From: Salinimicrobium nanhaiense
GTDB lineage: Bacteria > Bacteroidota > Bacteroidia > Flavobacteriales > Flavobacteriaceae
Direction: 5' to 3'
Length of the DNA: 64,000 bases
Assembly: GCA_012038135.1 (NCBI GenBank)
Contig: JAAVJQ010000003.1
Span: 186,001 to 250,000, forward strand
The notes under the pieces are model-generated. The model was not told the DNA's origin. It ran no database searches and worked only from the letters and a program-made list of their open reading frames with translations. A program made the translations under genes and the position numbers. This document shows, one piece after another, positions 6,691 through 16,278 of the stretch (its first letter is position 1; every line of letters begins with the position of its first letter).

Positions 6691-9078
6691 ATGGAACAGG
6701 AATTTGAAAAGGAAAAGGTCACAAACGAACTTTGGGGTATTGACTTTCCCGAATATTTCGAGAATTCTCCTATTGGATTTTACATCTGTGATGCCCGCGG
6801 ATCTTTGACTTACTATAACAAGGCTGCTGCGGAATTATGGGGAAGAAAACCTGTTCCCGGGAGCGAGTACTGGAGTGGTGCATGGAAACTTTTTTATCCC
6901 GATGGGACGCCGATGCCTGCAGAAGAATCACCCATGGCTGCCGGTCCGGGGCAGGAGAATATAAAATCAGAAATTTTAATAGAACGGCCCGATGGAAGCT
7001 TCCGTATGCTGCTTGTTTTTTTTCGACCTCAATTGAATGATCAAAATGAGCTACAGGCCAGGCATTTTACCCTTATTGATATTTCAGAGCAGCAAAGAGA
7101 TCATGTGAAACAGGCCACCCTTTCGGCAATAGTGGAATCCTCAGATGATGCTATAATCAGTAAAGATCTCAACGGAATTATCACCAGCTGGAACAGGGGT
7201 GCAGAAAGGATCTTTGGTTATTCTGAAAGGGAAGCTCTGGGACAACCCATTACTATTCTCATTCCCGAAGAGCGGTTAGGGGAGGAACAAAATATCATTG
7301 CCAGTATAAGGAACGGAAATCGTGTAAAACATATTGACACGATTCGCCTGGATAAGAACGGCAGGGAAATTCCCATTTCTGTCACCGTATCTCCAATTAA
7401 GAATGCCTACGGAAAGATCGTAGGTGCTTCCAAGGTGGCAAGGGATATTAGCGACAGATTGCAAATCGTGGAAAAGCAGGCAATGCTTTCGGCTATTGTG
7501 GAATCTTCAGACGATGCCATCATCAGTAAGAACCTGGAAGGCATCATCATGAGCTGGAACAGGGGAGCCGAACAACTTTTTGGATATACTGAAGCCGAAA
7601 TTGTTGGAAAATCCATAACCACACTTATTCCGAAGGAAAGGCTCAATGAAGAAAACATCATTTTAGACAGGATAAGGAACGGCAAAAAGGTAGATCATTT
7701 TGAAACGGTGCGATGCCATAAGTCTGGCAGGAAATTTCCTGTTTCCATCACTGTTTCCCCAATCCGGGATGCAAAAGGCACTGTGGTAGGAGCCTCTAAA
7801 GTGGCCCGGGACATAAGCGTGCAGGTGGAATCACAGGAGGCTATGGAGAAATACATCTCCAACCTGGAAACCCTTAATACCGTTGGGAAAAGTATTTCCG
7901 AAAATCTGGATGTGCAGGGCATTTTACAGCGGGTGACAGATGCTACTACAAAATTGACAGGAGCTGCTTTTGGAGCTTTTTTCTATAATACAACAGATGA
8001 GAAAGGGGATAGTTTTAAACTTTTCACCCTTTCGGGAGCTCCCAGGGAAACTATGGAACAGCTGGGAATGCCAAGACATACAGAAATGTTCATTCCCACT
8101 TTTGTTGAAAAGAAGGTGGTTCGCATAGATGACATCAGGAAATTTGCCGGCCATGGAAAGAATGTTCCGCATAACGGACTTCCAAAACAGCATTTTGAGG
8201 TGGTGAGTTATCTTGCAGTGCCGGTAATAGCAAAATCGGGCGCGGTAATAGGCGGATTGCTTTACGGGCATCCCGAGCCGGATGTTTTTACCGCCGAAGC
8301 AGAACTAATGGTGGTCAACATCGCGGCACAGGCAGCGGTTTCCCTGGATAACTCGCGGCTTTTTGAGCAGGTGAAATCCTTTAGTGATAAAAAAGACGAG
8401 TTCATCGCCCTTGCCAGCCATGAACTAAAGACTCCGCTCACCACTATAAAAGGTTATTTGCAGGTATTGTGTAAAAAGGACAATGACCCTATGTCTAAGC
8501 TTTTCCTGAACAAATCCCTCTATCAGGTCGAAAAGCTCAATTCCCTAATAGAAGACCTGCTTAATATGTCCAGGATCGAAGCAGGGCGACTGGATTTTAA
8601 TCTTGAGCTCTTCGATATTAGAGAATTGCTGGTTGAGATCCTTGAAACCTTCAGCTATTCGGCAACAACCCATGAGGTGATCGGCAATTTGGGAAATGAA
8701 CCGGTATTGGTAAAAGGGGATAGGCAGCGTATAGAACAGGCGGTGTTGAACCTGTTGACCAACGCGATCAAATATTCTCCAAAGGCCGAAAAGGTTTACC
8801 TGTCTCTTGAAGTGGCAGGAAAACGTGTTACCGTGAAGGTAAGAGACGAAGGCATGGGCCTCACCCGGGAACAGAGGGAACAGCTTTTCACCCGTTTTTA
8901 CAGGGCAGAGAACACCAAGGGCATCAGCGGACTAGGTTTAGGTCTATACCTCACCAAACAGATCATTGAACGGCATAAAGGGGAGATAAGGGTGAACAGT
9001 GAATATGATAAAGGTTCAGAATTTTCATTTAGCCTTCCCATACGTACAAAAAAGATGAAAAAAGAAAAAGCGGTGTGA
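6691..9078 (+). CDS. PAS-PAS-PAS-GAF sensor histidine kinase
   Basis: From ATG 6691 this is a 795-residue soluble sensor kinase. An upstream ATG at 6616 would add 25 residues (FTSCLLFVSQSQ) and is judged less likely. Domain order: PAS (about 15-130), two near-duplicate PAS domains (about 137-265 and 265-395, each with SSDDAIISK, SWNRGAE and GASKVARDIS), GAF (about 405-560), HisKA with phospho-acceptor His577 in LASHELKTPL, then HATPase (NAIKYSP, DEGMGL, GLGLGLYLTK). With no membrane segment it should sense a cytosolic cue, such as redox, light or a ligand, through PAS/GAF. The receiver protein 48 bp downstream is the likely partner. The near identity of PAS2 and PAS3 points to a recent internal duplication. 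Confidence 0.93.
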   Translation: MEQEFEKEKVTNELWGIDFPEYFENSPIGFYICDARGSLTYYNKAAAELWGRKPVPGSEYWSGAWKLFYPDGTPMPAEESPMAAGPGQENIKSEILIERPDGSFRMLLVFFRPQLNDQNELQARHFTLIDISEQQRDHVKQATLSAIVESSDDAIISKDLNGIITSWNRGAERIFGYSEREALGQPITILIPEERLGEEQNIIASIRNGNRVKHIDTIRLDKNGREIPISVTVSPIKNAYGKIVGASKVARDISDRLQIVEKQAMLSAIVESSDDAIISKNLEGIIMSWNRGAEQLFGYTEAEIVGKSITTLIPKERLNEENIILDRIRNGKKVDHFETVRCHKSGRKFPVSITVSPIRDAKGTVVGASKVARDISVQVESQEAMEKYISNLETLNTVGKSISENLDVQGILQRVTDATTKLTGAAFGAFFYNTTDEKGDSFKLFTLSGAPRETMEQLGMPRHTEMFIPTFVEKKVVRIDDIRKFAGHGKNVPHNGLPKQHFEVVSYLAVPVIAKSGAVIGGLLYGHPEPDVFTAEAELMVVNIAAQAAVSLDNSRLFEQVKSFSDKKDEFIALASHELKTPLTTIKGYLQVLCKKDNDPMSKLFLNKSLYQVEKLNSLIEDLLNMSRIEAGRLDFNLELFDIRELLVEILETFSYSATTHEVIGNLGNEPVLVKGDRQRIEQAVLNLLTNAIKYSPKAEKVYLSLEVAGKRVTVKVRDEGMGLTREQREQLFTRFYRAENTKGISGLGLGLYLTKQIIERHKGEIRVNSEYDKGSEFSFSLPIRTKKMKKEKAV

Positions 9079-9126
9079 ACACCGGAAGCTTGCATTCCGG
9101 GTTCATTTCCGAAAAAAAATATTGCT

Positions 9127-9474
9127 ATGAAAGAAATTTTTATTGTAGAAGATGATGACGGGATCCGGGATTTGATAGAATTTCTCCTGGTGAGCCAGCA
9201 GTATATTGTAAAGACCTTTCCCACTGCGAGGTCATTCAAGAACAGCATTTCGGGAGAAACGCCGGACTTGTTCTTGCTGGACATTATGCTCCCGGACGGA
9301 AACGGTCTTGAGCTTTGTAAAGATCTTAAGAATAATTCCAGTACCAGTAATATTCCTGTGGTCCTAATGTCGGCTCATGCAGACATTAGCCGTATGGAAG
9401 GCGCAGATGATTTTATAGCCAAACCCTTTGATGTGGATGAATTGCTAAACAGGATTGAGAAGCAGTTAGCGTAA
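9127..9474 (+). CDS. Single-domain response regulator (CheY-like receiver)
   Basis: This 115-residue protein is a bare receiver domain: acidic cluster DDD (residues 9-11 in VEDDDG), phospho-acceptor Asp52 in LLDIMLPDG, the conserved Ser in MSAHAD, and Lys in AKPFD near the C-terminus. It has no output domain, so it must act through protein contacts or phosphotransfer. It follows the sensor kinase by 48 bp in the same direction, so the two are probably cotranscribed and form a two-component pair. Confidence 0.93.
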   Translation: MKEIFIVEDDDGIRDLIEFLLVSQQYIVKTFPTARSFKNSISGETPDLFLLDIMLPDGNGLELCKDLKNNSSTSNIPVVLMSAHADISRMEGADDFIAKPFDVDELLNRIEKQLA

Positions 9475-9835
9475 AGTTAGTGTTCAGTGTTCAGTGTTCA
9501 CTGATCAGTGGGCAGTAGTAATAAAAAAATCTGATTACGTCTTTGCGAAGGAGCCTTTTTAGCGACTGAAGCAAATTCCTTCCTGGGTATGACTACTTTG
9601 AAAATCTTCCAACCTCATAAGCAGATTGCTTCGCTCCCCTGCGTGTCGCTCGCAATGACGTTGCTGACATCCTCCAACCCCATGAGCGGATAGCTTCGCT
9701 CCCCAGGGGTGTCGCTCGTAAAAACGTTTCAAAAAAAACAAAAAAAAGCTGCCGGAAGGATCTTTTAAAAAGGAAATATTCCCCTTTTCAAAAACTCTTC
9801 CTGACAGCCTTAACAACTATCAACAGTTGTAAATA
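9475..9835. repeat. Intergenic repeat words
   Basis: The gap contains GTTCAGTG/GATCAGTG words (9480-9515), a word also seen near 1775-1800, 11950-11985, 12125-12150 and 22785-22840. It also holds two copies of a TTGCTTCGCTCCCC...GTCGCTCG word (about 9627-9660 and 9690-9722). No convincing gene. Confidence 0.5.
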
Positions 9836-10015
9836 TTAAGACAATTTTGCTTTGATCTGGTCTTTATTATCTCTTACGAGCGTGTAAGCGTAATATCCGG
9901 CTCCGGCGATGGCACCCCATTTAAGAAGACTACCTGTCCACTGGATCCCTTTCTTAGCCGCCCAAAGTTTAGCTACTTTTTCACCTGCATCTTTTGCATT
10001 TCTCTTTAAGTCCAT
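9836..10015 (-). CDS. Small basic membrane-associated protein (59 aa), unknown
   Basis: A 59-codon frame begins at ATG 10015 and ends at TAA 9836. The product starts MDLKRNAKDAGEKVAKLWAA and has a hydrophobic stretch (WTGSLLKWGAIAGAGYYAY, about residues 27-45) and a charged tail (RDNKDQIKAKLS). The amphipathic Lys/Ala-rich N-terminus plus one short membrane segment suggests a small inner-membrane protein. I do not know its function. The composition and clean frame look coding, and both ends are in open intergenic space. Confidence 0.6.
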   Translation of the reverse strand: MDLKRNAKDAGEKVAKLWAAKKGIQWTGSLLKWGAIAGAGYYAYTLVRDNKDQIKAKLS

Positions 10016-10291
10016 TTTTCTGGTTTTTTAGATTCAAATACAATATCGTGAAGATCAGAGGGTTTTTCCGTTAAAGGCTTATCAAATAACAGTTTTTTAA
10101 CCCTCAGCGGAGTCATTAGGCAATGATCAATAAACAACTATCATGGTCAATTCATAACTCATAACTCCATAACTCTTAACCTGAAACATTTTATCCCACC
10201 AAATCAGTATTTCATCTAAAATTTATACATGTATGACTGTAAGCGTCTGACTTTTAGGTAAATTTATAGAAGAAACCAACATTGGAGCTGT

Positions 10292-10788
10292 ATGAAATCA
10301 GTATATACTCTAACCCGGGTTTTTTTATGCTGCTGCTGATGGTGGCCTGTGAAGAAAAGCGGAAAGAACTGCTGAAAATGAAAGGGAGACTGCAGAAGTT
10401 CCCAATGCCGATGAAGCTATGAAAGGCTGGAGCGATGTCTGGAATGCCAATGATGCCCAAATGCTAAGGAATTATTCTGCAAATGATGCCGTAATGCTCA
10501 TGTGGGGACGACAAATGATGGGGATAGTCTTAATACCTGGAGGGTTCTACTTTCACCTGGATGAAAGACCTGCGCACCACCGCGCTAATGAGCGAGAAAG
10601 ATGATAATATCGCCTGGGAAACCGGAACCTATACCCACGGTAGCTCGGGAAACGATACCCTTTCCATGAGAGGCACCTATACCGTAATCTGGGAAAGAGC
10701 TGAAGGTGAATAAGAGGGAGACTGGATAGTTAAAGTGATGGACATAACTCCCGCACAGGAACCCATACAACCACAGGAACAGCAATAA
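10292..10788 (+). pseudogene. Frameshifted DUF4440/SnoaL-like lipoprotein
   Basis: Three overlapping frames give one broken protein: a start at 10292 (MKSVYTLTRVF), a lipobox-like LLMVACEEK in another frame, a middle part (EAMKGWSDVWNANDAQML) and an end (NIAWETGTYTHGS, GTYTVIWERAEGE, then DWIVKVMDITPAQ). The order and motifs resemble secreted SnoaL-like DUF4440 proteins (ketosteroid-isomerase fold). At least three shifts or stops interrupt it, so it is a pseudogene. The family call rests on the GTYTxxW and DWxVxxxDxTPA pattern. Confidence 0.65.
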
Positions 10789-10812
10789 ATACGGCTAACC
10801 AGCCTAACCGGG

Positions 10813-10853
10813 AAAAGCCCTTTTTGAAGTATTCAGAGAGGGCTTTTCTTTTA
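10813..10853 (+). terminator. Intrinsic terminator after the DUF4440 pseudogene
   Basis: AAAAGCCCT and GAGGGCTTTT form a stem around a ~20-nt loop, ending in a T-rich tract. It follows the pseudogene by 25 bp. Confidence 0.7.
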
Positions 10854-11078
10854 GTACGCAGTCAGTGGTTGGCAGAAGGTAGTTTTTGGAAGTTAGAGGT
10901 ACGAAGTTAGAAGTACGAAATTGATCAATTAACAATGATCAATTATCAATTAACAGTATAAAAAAGTCAATAGGAATTATTCAATATTCAATAAAAAATA
11001 TTCAATCTCCTCCTTGTAATCATCTTCTCTCACAAAATTAACTATTCCCGGAGGGCAGCGAATCGAAATTAGGAGTAA

Positions 11079-11099
11079 TTTGATTATCTAATAATCAAA
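11079..11099 (+). promoter_or_regulatory. Perfect 21-bp palindrome before the lipoprotein gene
   Basis: TTTGATTAT and ATAATCAAA flank CTA, ending 9 bp before the start codon at 11109. The position suggests an operator or a 5' mRNA hairpin over the start region. No regulator is encoded next to it. Confidence 0.5.
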
Positions 11100-11108
11100 C
11101 TTTGCGTC

Positions 11109-11945
11109 ATGAAGAAAAACATCTTTCTTATGTCGCCCCAATCATTTTCCTACCTACTCCCCCTTTTATTTTTTGTGCTCTTTACCGGCTGTGAAAAAGA
11201 AACCATTCCGGAGACTTTCGATTCCTCTGTGGATCTTCAAACAAAAGCCGATAACCCGGCCGGTTCTAAAATGACTACCTTCTATGGTCCGGCTGAGTCG
11301 TTCAATGGCGGAGTAGTTCGTGCTATGGTAACTATGACCCGGGACGGGATTCCTGTGGAGATTGGTGTTCGTATTTCCCAAAAAGTACTGGAAGCTCTTC
11401 CCGCAGAACATGAGATCATTACTCTTAACTTACCAAACAAAATGGAAGGCCTTGCTTTCGATCACATAGACCTGGACTGGAATCCACAGGGGCACGAGCC
11501 TTTTTTTTATGAATTTCCTCACTTTGATGTGCATTTTTATATGATCTCAGAGGAAGAAAAAATGCAGGTTACAGAAATTGAGAAGGCTACCATCTTTCCG
11601 GATGCTGCTTATTTGCCGGAAACTTATTTCACAGCCGATCCTGTTGAAATGGTACCTTATATGGGAGTGCATTGGCTGGACTCTTCTTCTCCCGAAATTC
11701 CCTTTAATCAGGGTAATTTTACCCATACCTTTATCTATGGCACCTATAATTCAGAAGTGGTATTTCTGGAGCCCATGATCACAGTAGATTATCTGCGCAA
11801 TGAAGCCGACGGAACAGAATTTAGAATCGCACAACCTGAAAGATTCCAAAAAAGCGGTTATTATCCCACCACTTACAAGATGTACTACGACGCTAAATAT
11901 AAGGACTATGTAATTAGCCTTGGAGATATGTTGTGGTATGATTAA
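11109..11945 (+). CDS. DUF5602-like lipoprotein
   Basis: The 278-residue product has a lipoprotein signal peptide ending LLFFVLFTGC, with Cys about residue 28. The mature part contains TTFYGPAESFNGGVVRAMV, EFPHFDVHFYMIS and YMGVHW, a His-rich pattern that I associate with DUF5602 (TTHB210-like) proteins. It should sit on the periplasmic or outer face of a membrane. The conserved His residues could bind a metal, but this is inference. The gene is monocistronic, behind a perfect palindrome at 11079-11099. The biochemical function is unknown. Confidence 0.75.
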   Translation: MKKNIFLMSPQSFSYLLPLLFFVLFTGCEKETIPETFDSSVDLQTKADNPAGSKMTTFYGPAESFNGGVVRAMVTMTRDGIPVEIGVRISQKVLEALPAEHEIITLNLPNKMEGLAFDHIDLDWNPQGHEPFFYEFPHFDVHFYMISEEEKMQVTEIEKATIFPDAAYLPETYFTADPVEMVPYMGVHWLDSSSPEIPFNQGNFTHTFIYGTYNSEVVFLEPMITVDYLRNEADGTEFRIAQPERFQKSGYYPTTYKMYYDAKYKDYVISLGDMLWYD

Positions 11946-12720
11946 AGTGATCAGTGTTCAGTGGTCAGTGATCAGAAGTGGGGAGTTCGCAGTGGTTAGT
12001 GGGCAGTAACGTAAGGAATGGCTGCCAGCCATCAGCTAAATGAATATACGAGCACCTGCCAGTTCGGCAAGCTGGTCCGTGGTTATACAATGGACAATGA
12101 TCAATCGACAATGAATGAAAAAATCGATCAGTGTTCAGTGGTCAGTATCTCCCCCAATGAACAGCGGGATTACCGCGGAATATGACTATAGAAGATTTTG
12201 TGCGGATTTAAGGTTCAAGAGGACCCTGTCAGCGGTTTCAAACCCTGACAGCGGTTTCAGATTGGAAGGTTCAAGGTTCCAGGTACCGACTTCAAATTGG
12301 AATTTGGTGCTTGAATTGTTTTTGGCCTTCCTGCGCGAAAAGCGCCGGCGGTTAAATGCCTGGAATTTGGTGCTTAGGCTATTTCCCGCTGATCTCGCTG
12401 ATCTTCGCAGATTTTTAATCCATTCCGTGAAATTTCGGAATTTGGACAACCCTGACAGCGGTTTTGGATCCAAGGTTCAAGATTCAAGGTTCAAAGTTCA
12501 AGATTCAAGATAACCCTGTCAGCGGTTTTAAACCCTGACAGCGGTTCCCGGTTAAAGGTTCCGACTTCAAAATTGGAGTTTTGTGCTTGGAATTTGGAAT
12601 TTGGAATTTGATGCCTGGAATTTGGCCCTCCTGCGCGAAAAGCTCCGGTGGGTAAATACCTGGAAATTTGACTGAAAACAAAAATCCGGCGCAAGGCCGG
12701 GTTTTGTTGGCGGAAGAATA
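11946..12720. repeat. 775-bp gap of interspersed repeats
   Basis: The gap is made almost entirely of repeated words: GATCAGTGTTCAGTG forms (11950-11985, 12128-12148), CCCTGTCAGCGGTTT dyads (12224-12258, 12450-12465, 12513-12546), GGTTCAAGATTCAAGG forms (12265-12285, 12470-12510) and GGAATTTGGTGCTTG forms (12300-12320, 12360-12377, 12580-12610). The frames crossing it are made of these words and are not genes. Confidence 0.65.
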
Positions 12721-15700
12721 TCATTCTGAGATCCCCGGAAGGTTCTCAGGTTTTTTTATCTGCCAGTTGGAAGGGGCAGCTTCTTTTTCTTCAGGATGTA
12801 ATTTGTCAAGGCTTTCTGCGTCATAGATAAATCCGTCTTTGATTACATAGCGAACTGTATTGCTGTTCCTTATATTCTCAAGTGGATCCTTATTCAGGAT
12901 CACCAAATCGGCCAGCTTTCCGACTTCTACACTTCCAAGGTCGCCATCCAGGCCTAAAGATTCAGCTCCCAAAATGGTCGCTGCCTCTAAAGCTGTTTGC
13001 TCCTCCATTCCGCCGCTTTGCAGAGCCCAGAGTTCCCAGTGATAGCCCAGTCCCTGTAATTGTCCGTGGCTACCAACACCTACCAGTCCGCCGGCATTAA
13101 TAATATCCTTCATCATTGCAGCATGCTTCTGGAACACATGTTCTTCGGGCATAAACCAGGCACTGCGCCTTCTGGATTTTCCTGCCAGTTCCTCGTAAGG
13201 AGTAAAGCGTTGTAGTTTGGGATCATTGTACGGCTGCTCTGTAGCATAATAATATTCTTCTGCCCAGGGTCCGCCATAGGAAACCAGCAGGGTAGGGGTT
13301 ACCGCCATCTTAGCTTCGGCTACAGACTGTATCACATCTTTATACACCGGATAGATAGGCAGAGAATGCTCATGTCCCGGATACCCATCCAGCAGCTGCG
13401 TCATGTTCAGCTTGAAATCAAGTCCGCCTTCCGTAGTTGGCATCAGCTCCAGCTCCCGACAGGCCTGTATGACCCACTGGCGCATGAGCCGGTTTCCTAC
13501 CAAATACATTTTGATGGTCTTTGTATCAAAGTAATCACTGTACTGCCGCAAAACTTTTTTCGTGTGCTCGGGACTTTTGAGGTTATAGCCCCAGTAGCCG
13601 AGCCCGGGACCTGTGCTGTAAATTCGCGGTCCGTCCATCATTCCCGCTTCCACCATATCGGAATAGGTTAGAACATCTGTGGTTCCGGTTTGGGGATCGC
13701 GGGTGGTGGTCACTCCATACGCCAGATTGGCGGCATACATCCAAACCTGATTTTTATGGATCTGCCAGTTGGGCCTCAGGTGGGCATGAGTATCAATGAA
13801 GCCGGGCATTACGGTTTTTCCCGAGGCATCGATTTCAGTCGCACCGCGCGGCACCTGTAAGCTTCCGGCTGGTCCTACCGCTGCGATTCGATTATTCTTA
13901 ATGAGAATGTCTCCGTTCTCAATGATCTGCCTATCCTTCATGGTGAGGATGCGTGCATTTCTTATTACAGCAACCCCTTCAGGAATATCCTTTTTGAATA
14001 GTATCTTTATCTTATACTCATCGGCTTTAAAACCGTCATCTTCTTCGGAATCTTTTTTCTTTTCAGCTTCATCTTTCTCTTCCTCTTCTTCTGCTTCTGA
14101 ATCCTTCTTCTTTTTCGCCTCTTCCTTTAGCTTCTCTACCGCCCGCACACTGTCATTATAAACCTTTGCTGCATCCAGATCATAGACAAAATGACTGGCA
14201 CCAAGTGACCAGTGGGCTTTGTTGGAATTCATACCCCAGGCAGGAAATTCTCCACCTATTTCAGTAAGCTTGGATGCGGGGAATGCGGCCTTATCCACAT
14301 CGGCCACAGATATTTTCGGCGTTTGACCAAATCTCGGGATAACCACTGAATAAATATCGTTGTTGATCTTAGCAAGTGCTCGTTTTCCATCGGGCGAAAT
14401 AAGGATTTCAGAAGGAGTAGAGGCCTTATCCTCGGGTGCTCCATTTTCCTGAGGTACCACCCCATGCTCGTGCTCTGAACTTCCGAAGGGGGTGATCCCT
14501 TTTAATTCCAAAAGTACCTTCTCATCGGTTCCATCCCAGCGAATAGAGATCAGTTTTTCATCATCATTGAGATAGATTCGGTCATCGGTTTTCGTAAAAT
14601 GTGGATTTGTTCTACCCTTACTTCTTTCAATGAGGGTTGCCTCTCCGCCATTGGCAGGGATCCAGGCGAGATCTTCCCGGTTTCGGGAGCCGAAGCCCGT
14701 AAAGGAATTGCGATAGGTTTCCGCTGCACCTCTTAAAAAGACGATCCTGTTACTGTTATACGACCATTTAGGGCTGGTATAAATAGCAGGTTGTGTAGTA
14801 AGCTTTTTCAGGTTTCGGCCATTGGGGTTTACACTATAAAGATGCCCGCCGTCTGGCTGCCAGGTGGTAAAAACTATTTGTTTACCATCGGGGGACCAGG
14901 CAGGCTGCCCTTCAGTAAAGTTATGATCTGTAAGACGTTTTGGTTCCCCATTCGGAAAATCCATGACATACAACCTGTTCAAAGCTGTAAAGGCCAGCTT
15001 CGAACCATCGGGGGAAGGAACCGCATTCCTTATCTGGGTCACCTGTGCAGTGGGATCGTCTTTGATAGGATATTTGAAGATAAGTTCGGGTCCAAGATCC
15101 AGATCGAGGTTTACCTCAAAAGGAATTTCTGAAGCTTCTTTGGTTTCCACATTGATCTTGTGGAGCTTTCCGCCGTAATAAGTGACAAGGTGCCGACTAT
15201 CGGGCGTAAAAGACATTGCCGGAAGCACTCCCAGGGAAGCTATAGACTCCTGGTCGTCCCTTTGAACAGGATAAGCCAGCCATTCTTCCTGGCCGGTGGC
15301 AAGATTGCGTCTTACCAGGCCGGTCTGGTCTTCAAAACGGGTTCCATAAATGAGCCACTTTCCATCGGGTGAAAGCACCGGCGTAAAGGCAGAGCCATAC
15401 CTGTCTGTAACATCTGCTGTTTCCCCGGTTTCCATATCATACCTTGCTACCTGATATTGCGGAAGTTGGGCATTGTAATTCCATGCGCCGCGGCGTTTGG
15501 AATAGTAGATGGTTTGCCCGTCGGGGCTAAAGGCAGGATCAATGGCTTTAAGATTTTCGGGTTCTTTGAGCAGCTGGGCCCCTTTCCCGCCATCACGATG
15601 GTAGAGGTGAAGCTTGATGTTGCGACGTCCTTTTGCGCCAACTATATATTCCCCATCCGGCGACCAGTCGGCAGCAAAATAATTCTGATTCGTATCTTCG

Positions 15701-16092
15701 GTGATCTGGGTGGTTTCTTTTGTTTCCAGATTGATCACCCAAATATTGTCTGCACCGCTTTTATCTGAAATAAATACCAGTTCCTTCCCGTCCGGACTAA
15801 ACCGTGGATGCACGTCATAAGCCAAACCTTTGGTTATACTTTCCGCTTTTCCACCGGTAAAGGGAATACGGTAAAGATTTCCCATCATATCAAAGACAAT
15901 GGTCTTCCCATCTGGACTAACATCTACAGAGATCCAGGTGCCTTCCTTGGTGGTAAAGGAAATTTTTCTTTCGGGCTTTAGGGGGAGTTCTCCCACCGGC
16001 AGACTGTCAACTTTGGCAATACTGTCCTGGCCATAGGTGATGCTGCTTCCTGCAAGTATAAATACCAGCAACAGCTGTAGGGACTTTTTCAT
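12721..16092 (-). CDS. Secreted PD40 beta-propeller/amidohydrolase fusion
   Basis: This 1123-residue exported protein starts with a signal peptide (LQLLLVFILAGSSITYGQ). Residues about 45-610 carry many TolB/tricorn-like PD40 repeats with SPDGK-type motifs. A highly charged Lys/Glu linker (about 645-690) follows, then a metal-dependent amidohydrolase domain from about 705. That domain has GFIDTHAHLRP (metal-binding HxH near residue 768), GVTTTRDP, later His-bearing segments (GHEHSLPIYP, VGSHGQLQG) and the closing GSVEVGKLADLVILNKDP. Such fusions are common periplasmic proteins of Bacteroidota and gammaproteobacteria, annotated as amidohydrolases or imidazolonepropionase-like. The propeller may hold peptide-like or cyclic amide substrates for the hydrolase, but the substrate is not known. 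The gene is alone. Confidence 0.9.
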   Translation of the reverse strand: MKKSLQLLLVFILAGSSITYGQDSIAKVDSLPVGELPLKPERKISFTTKEGTWISVDVSPDGKTIVFDMMGNLYRIPFTGGKAESITKGLAYDVHPRFSPDGKELVFISDKSGADNIWVINLETKETTQITEDTNQNYFAADWSPDGEYIVGAKGRRNIKLHLYHRDGGKGAQLLKEPENLKAIDPAFSPDGQTIYYSKRRGAWNYNAQLPQYQVARYDMETGETADVTDRYGSAFTPVLSPDGKWLIYGTRFEDQTGLVRRNLATGQEEWLAYPVQRDDQESIASLGVLPAMSFTPDSRHLVTYYGGKLHKINVETKEASEIPFEVNLDLDLGPELIFKYPIKDDPTAQVTQIRNAVPSPDGSKLAFTALNRLYVMDFPNGEPKRLTDHNFTEGQPAWSPDGKQIVFTTWQPDGGHLYSVNPNGRNLKKLTTQPAIYTSPKWSYNSNRIVFLRGAAETYRNSFTGFGSRNREDLAWIPANGGEATLIERSKGRTNPHFTKTDDRIYLNDDEKLISIRWDGTDEKVLLELKGITPFGSSEHEHGVVPQENGAPEDKASTPSEILISPDGKRALAKINNDIYSVVIPRFGQTPKISVADVDKAAFPASKLTEIGGEFPAWGMNSNKAHWSLGASHFVYDLDAAKVYNDSVRAVEKLKEEAKKKKDSEAEEEEEKDEAEKKKDSEEDDGFKADEYKIKILFKKDIPEGVAVIRNARILTMKDRQIIENGDILIKNNRIAAVGPAGSLQVPRGATEIDASGKTVMPGFIDTHAHLRPNWQIHKNQVWMYAANLAYGVTTTRDPQTGTTDVLTYSDMVEAGMMDGPRIYSTGPGLGYWGYNLKSPEHTKKVLRQYSDYFDTKTIKMYLVGNRLMRQWVIQACRELELMPTTEGGLDFKLNMTQLLDGYPGHEHSLPIYPVYKDVIQSVAEAKMAVTPTLLVSYGGPWAEEYYYATEQPYNDPKLQRFTPYEELAGKSRRRSAWFMPEEHVFQKHAAMMKDIINAGGLVGVGSHGQLQGLGYHWELWALQSGGMEEQTALEAATILGAESLGLDGDLGSVEVGKLADLVILNKDPLENIRNSNTVRYVIKDGFIYDAESLDKLHPEEKEAAPSNWQIKKPENLPGISE

Positions 16093-16278
16093 ACAATAAA
16101 ACTTTGAGTTTGAATAAGAGGAGGTAAGATAGGAAATTTATGTTTTTTTGGAGGTGATTTTGGTATGATGTTGCCTTCACGCGGTACCCTGAAGGGAAGA
16201 AGATTTACCTTCTTGAATTAATTCAGGATACTGAGCTGAGGCTAAAAAAGCATATCAATGAAAGAATAAAGATTTGAA

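Noticed and set aside
12115..12724. Frames of 77-132 codons between the lipoprotein and the amidohydrolase
   Set aside because: They are composed of interspersed repeat words and exist on both strands at once.
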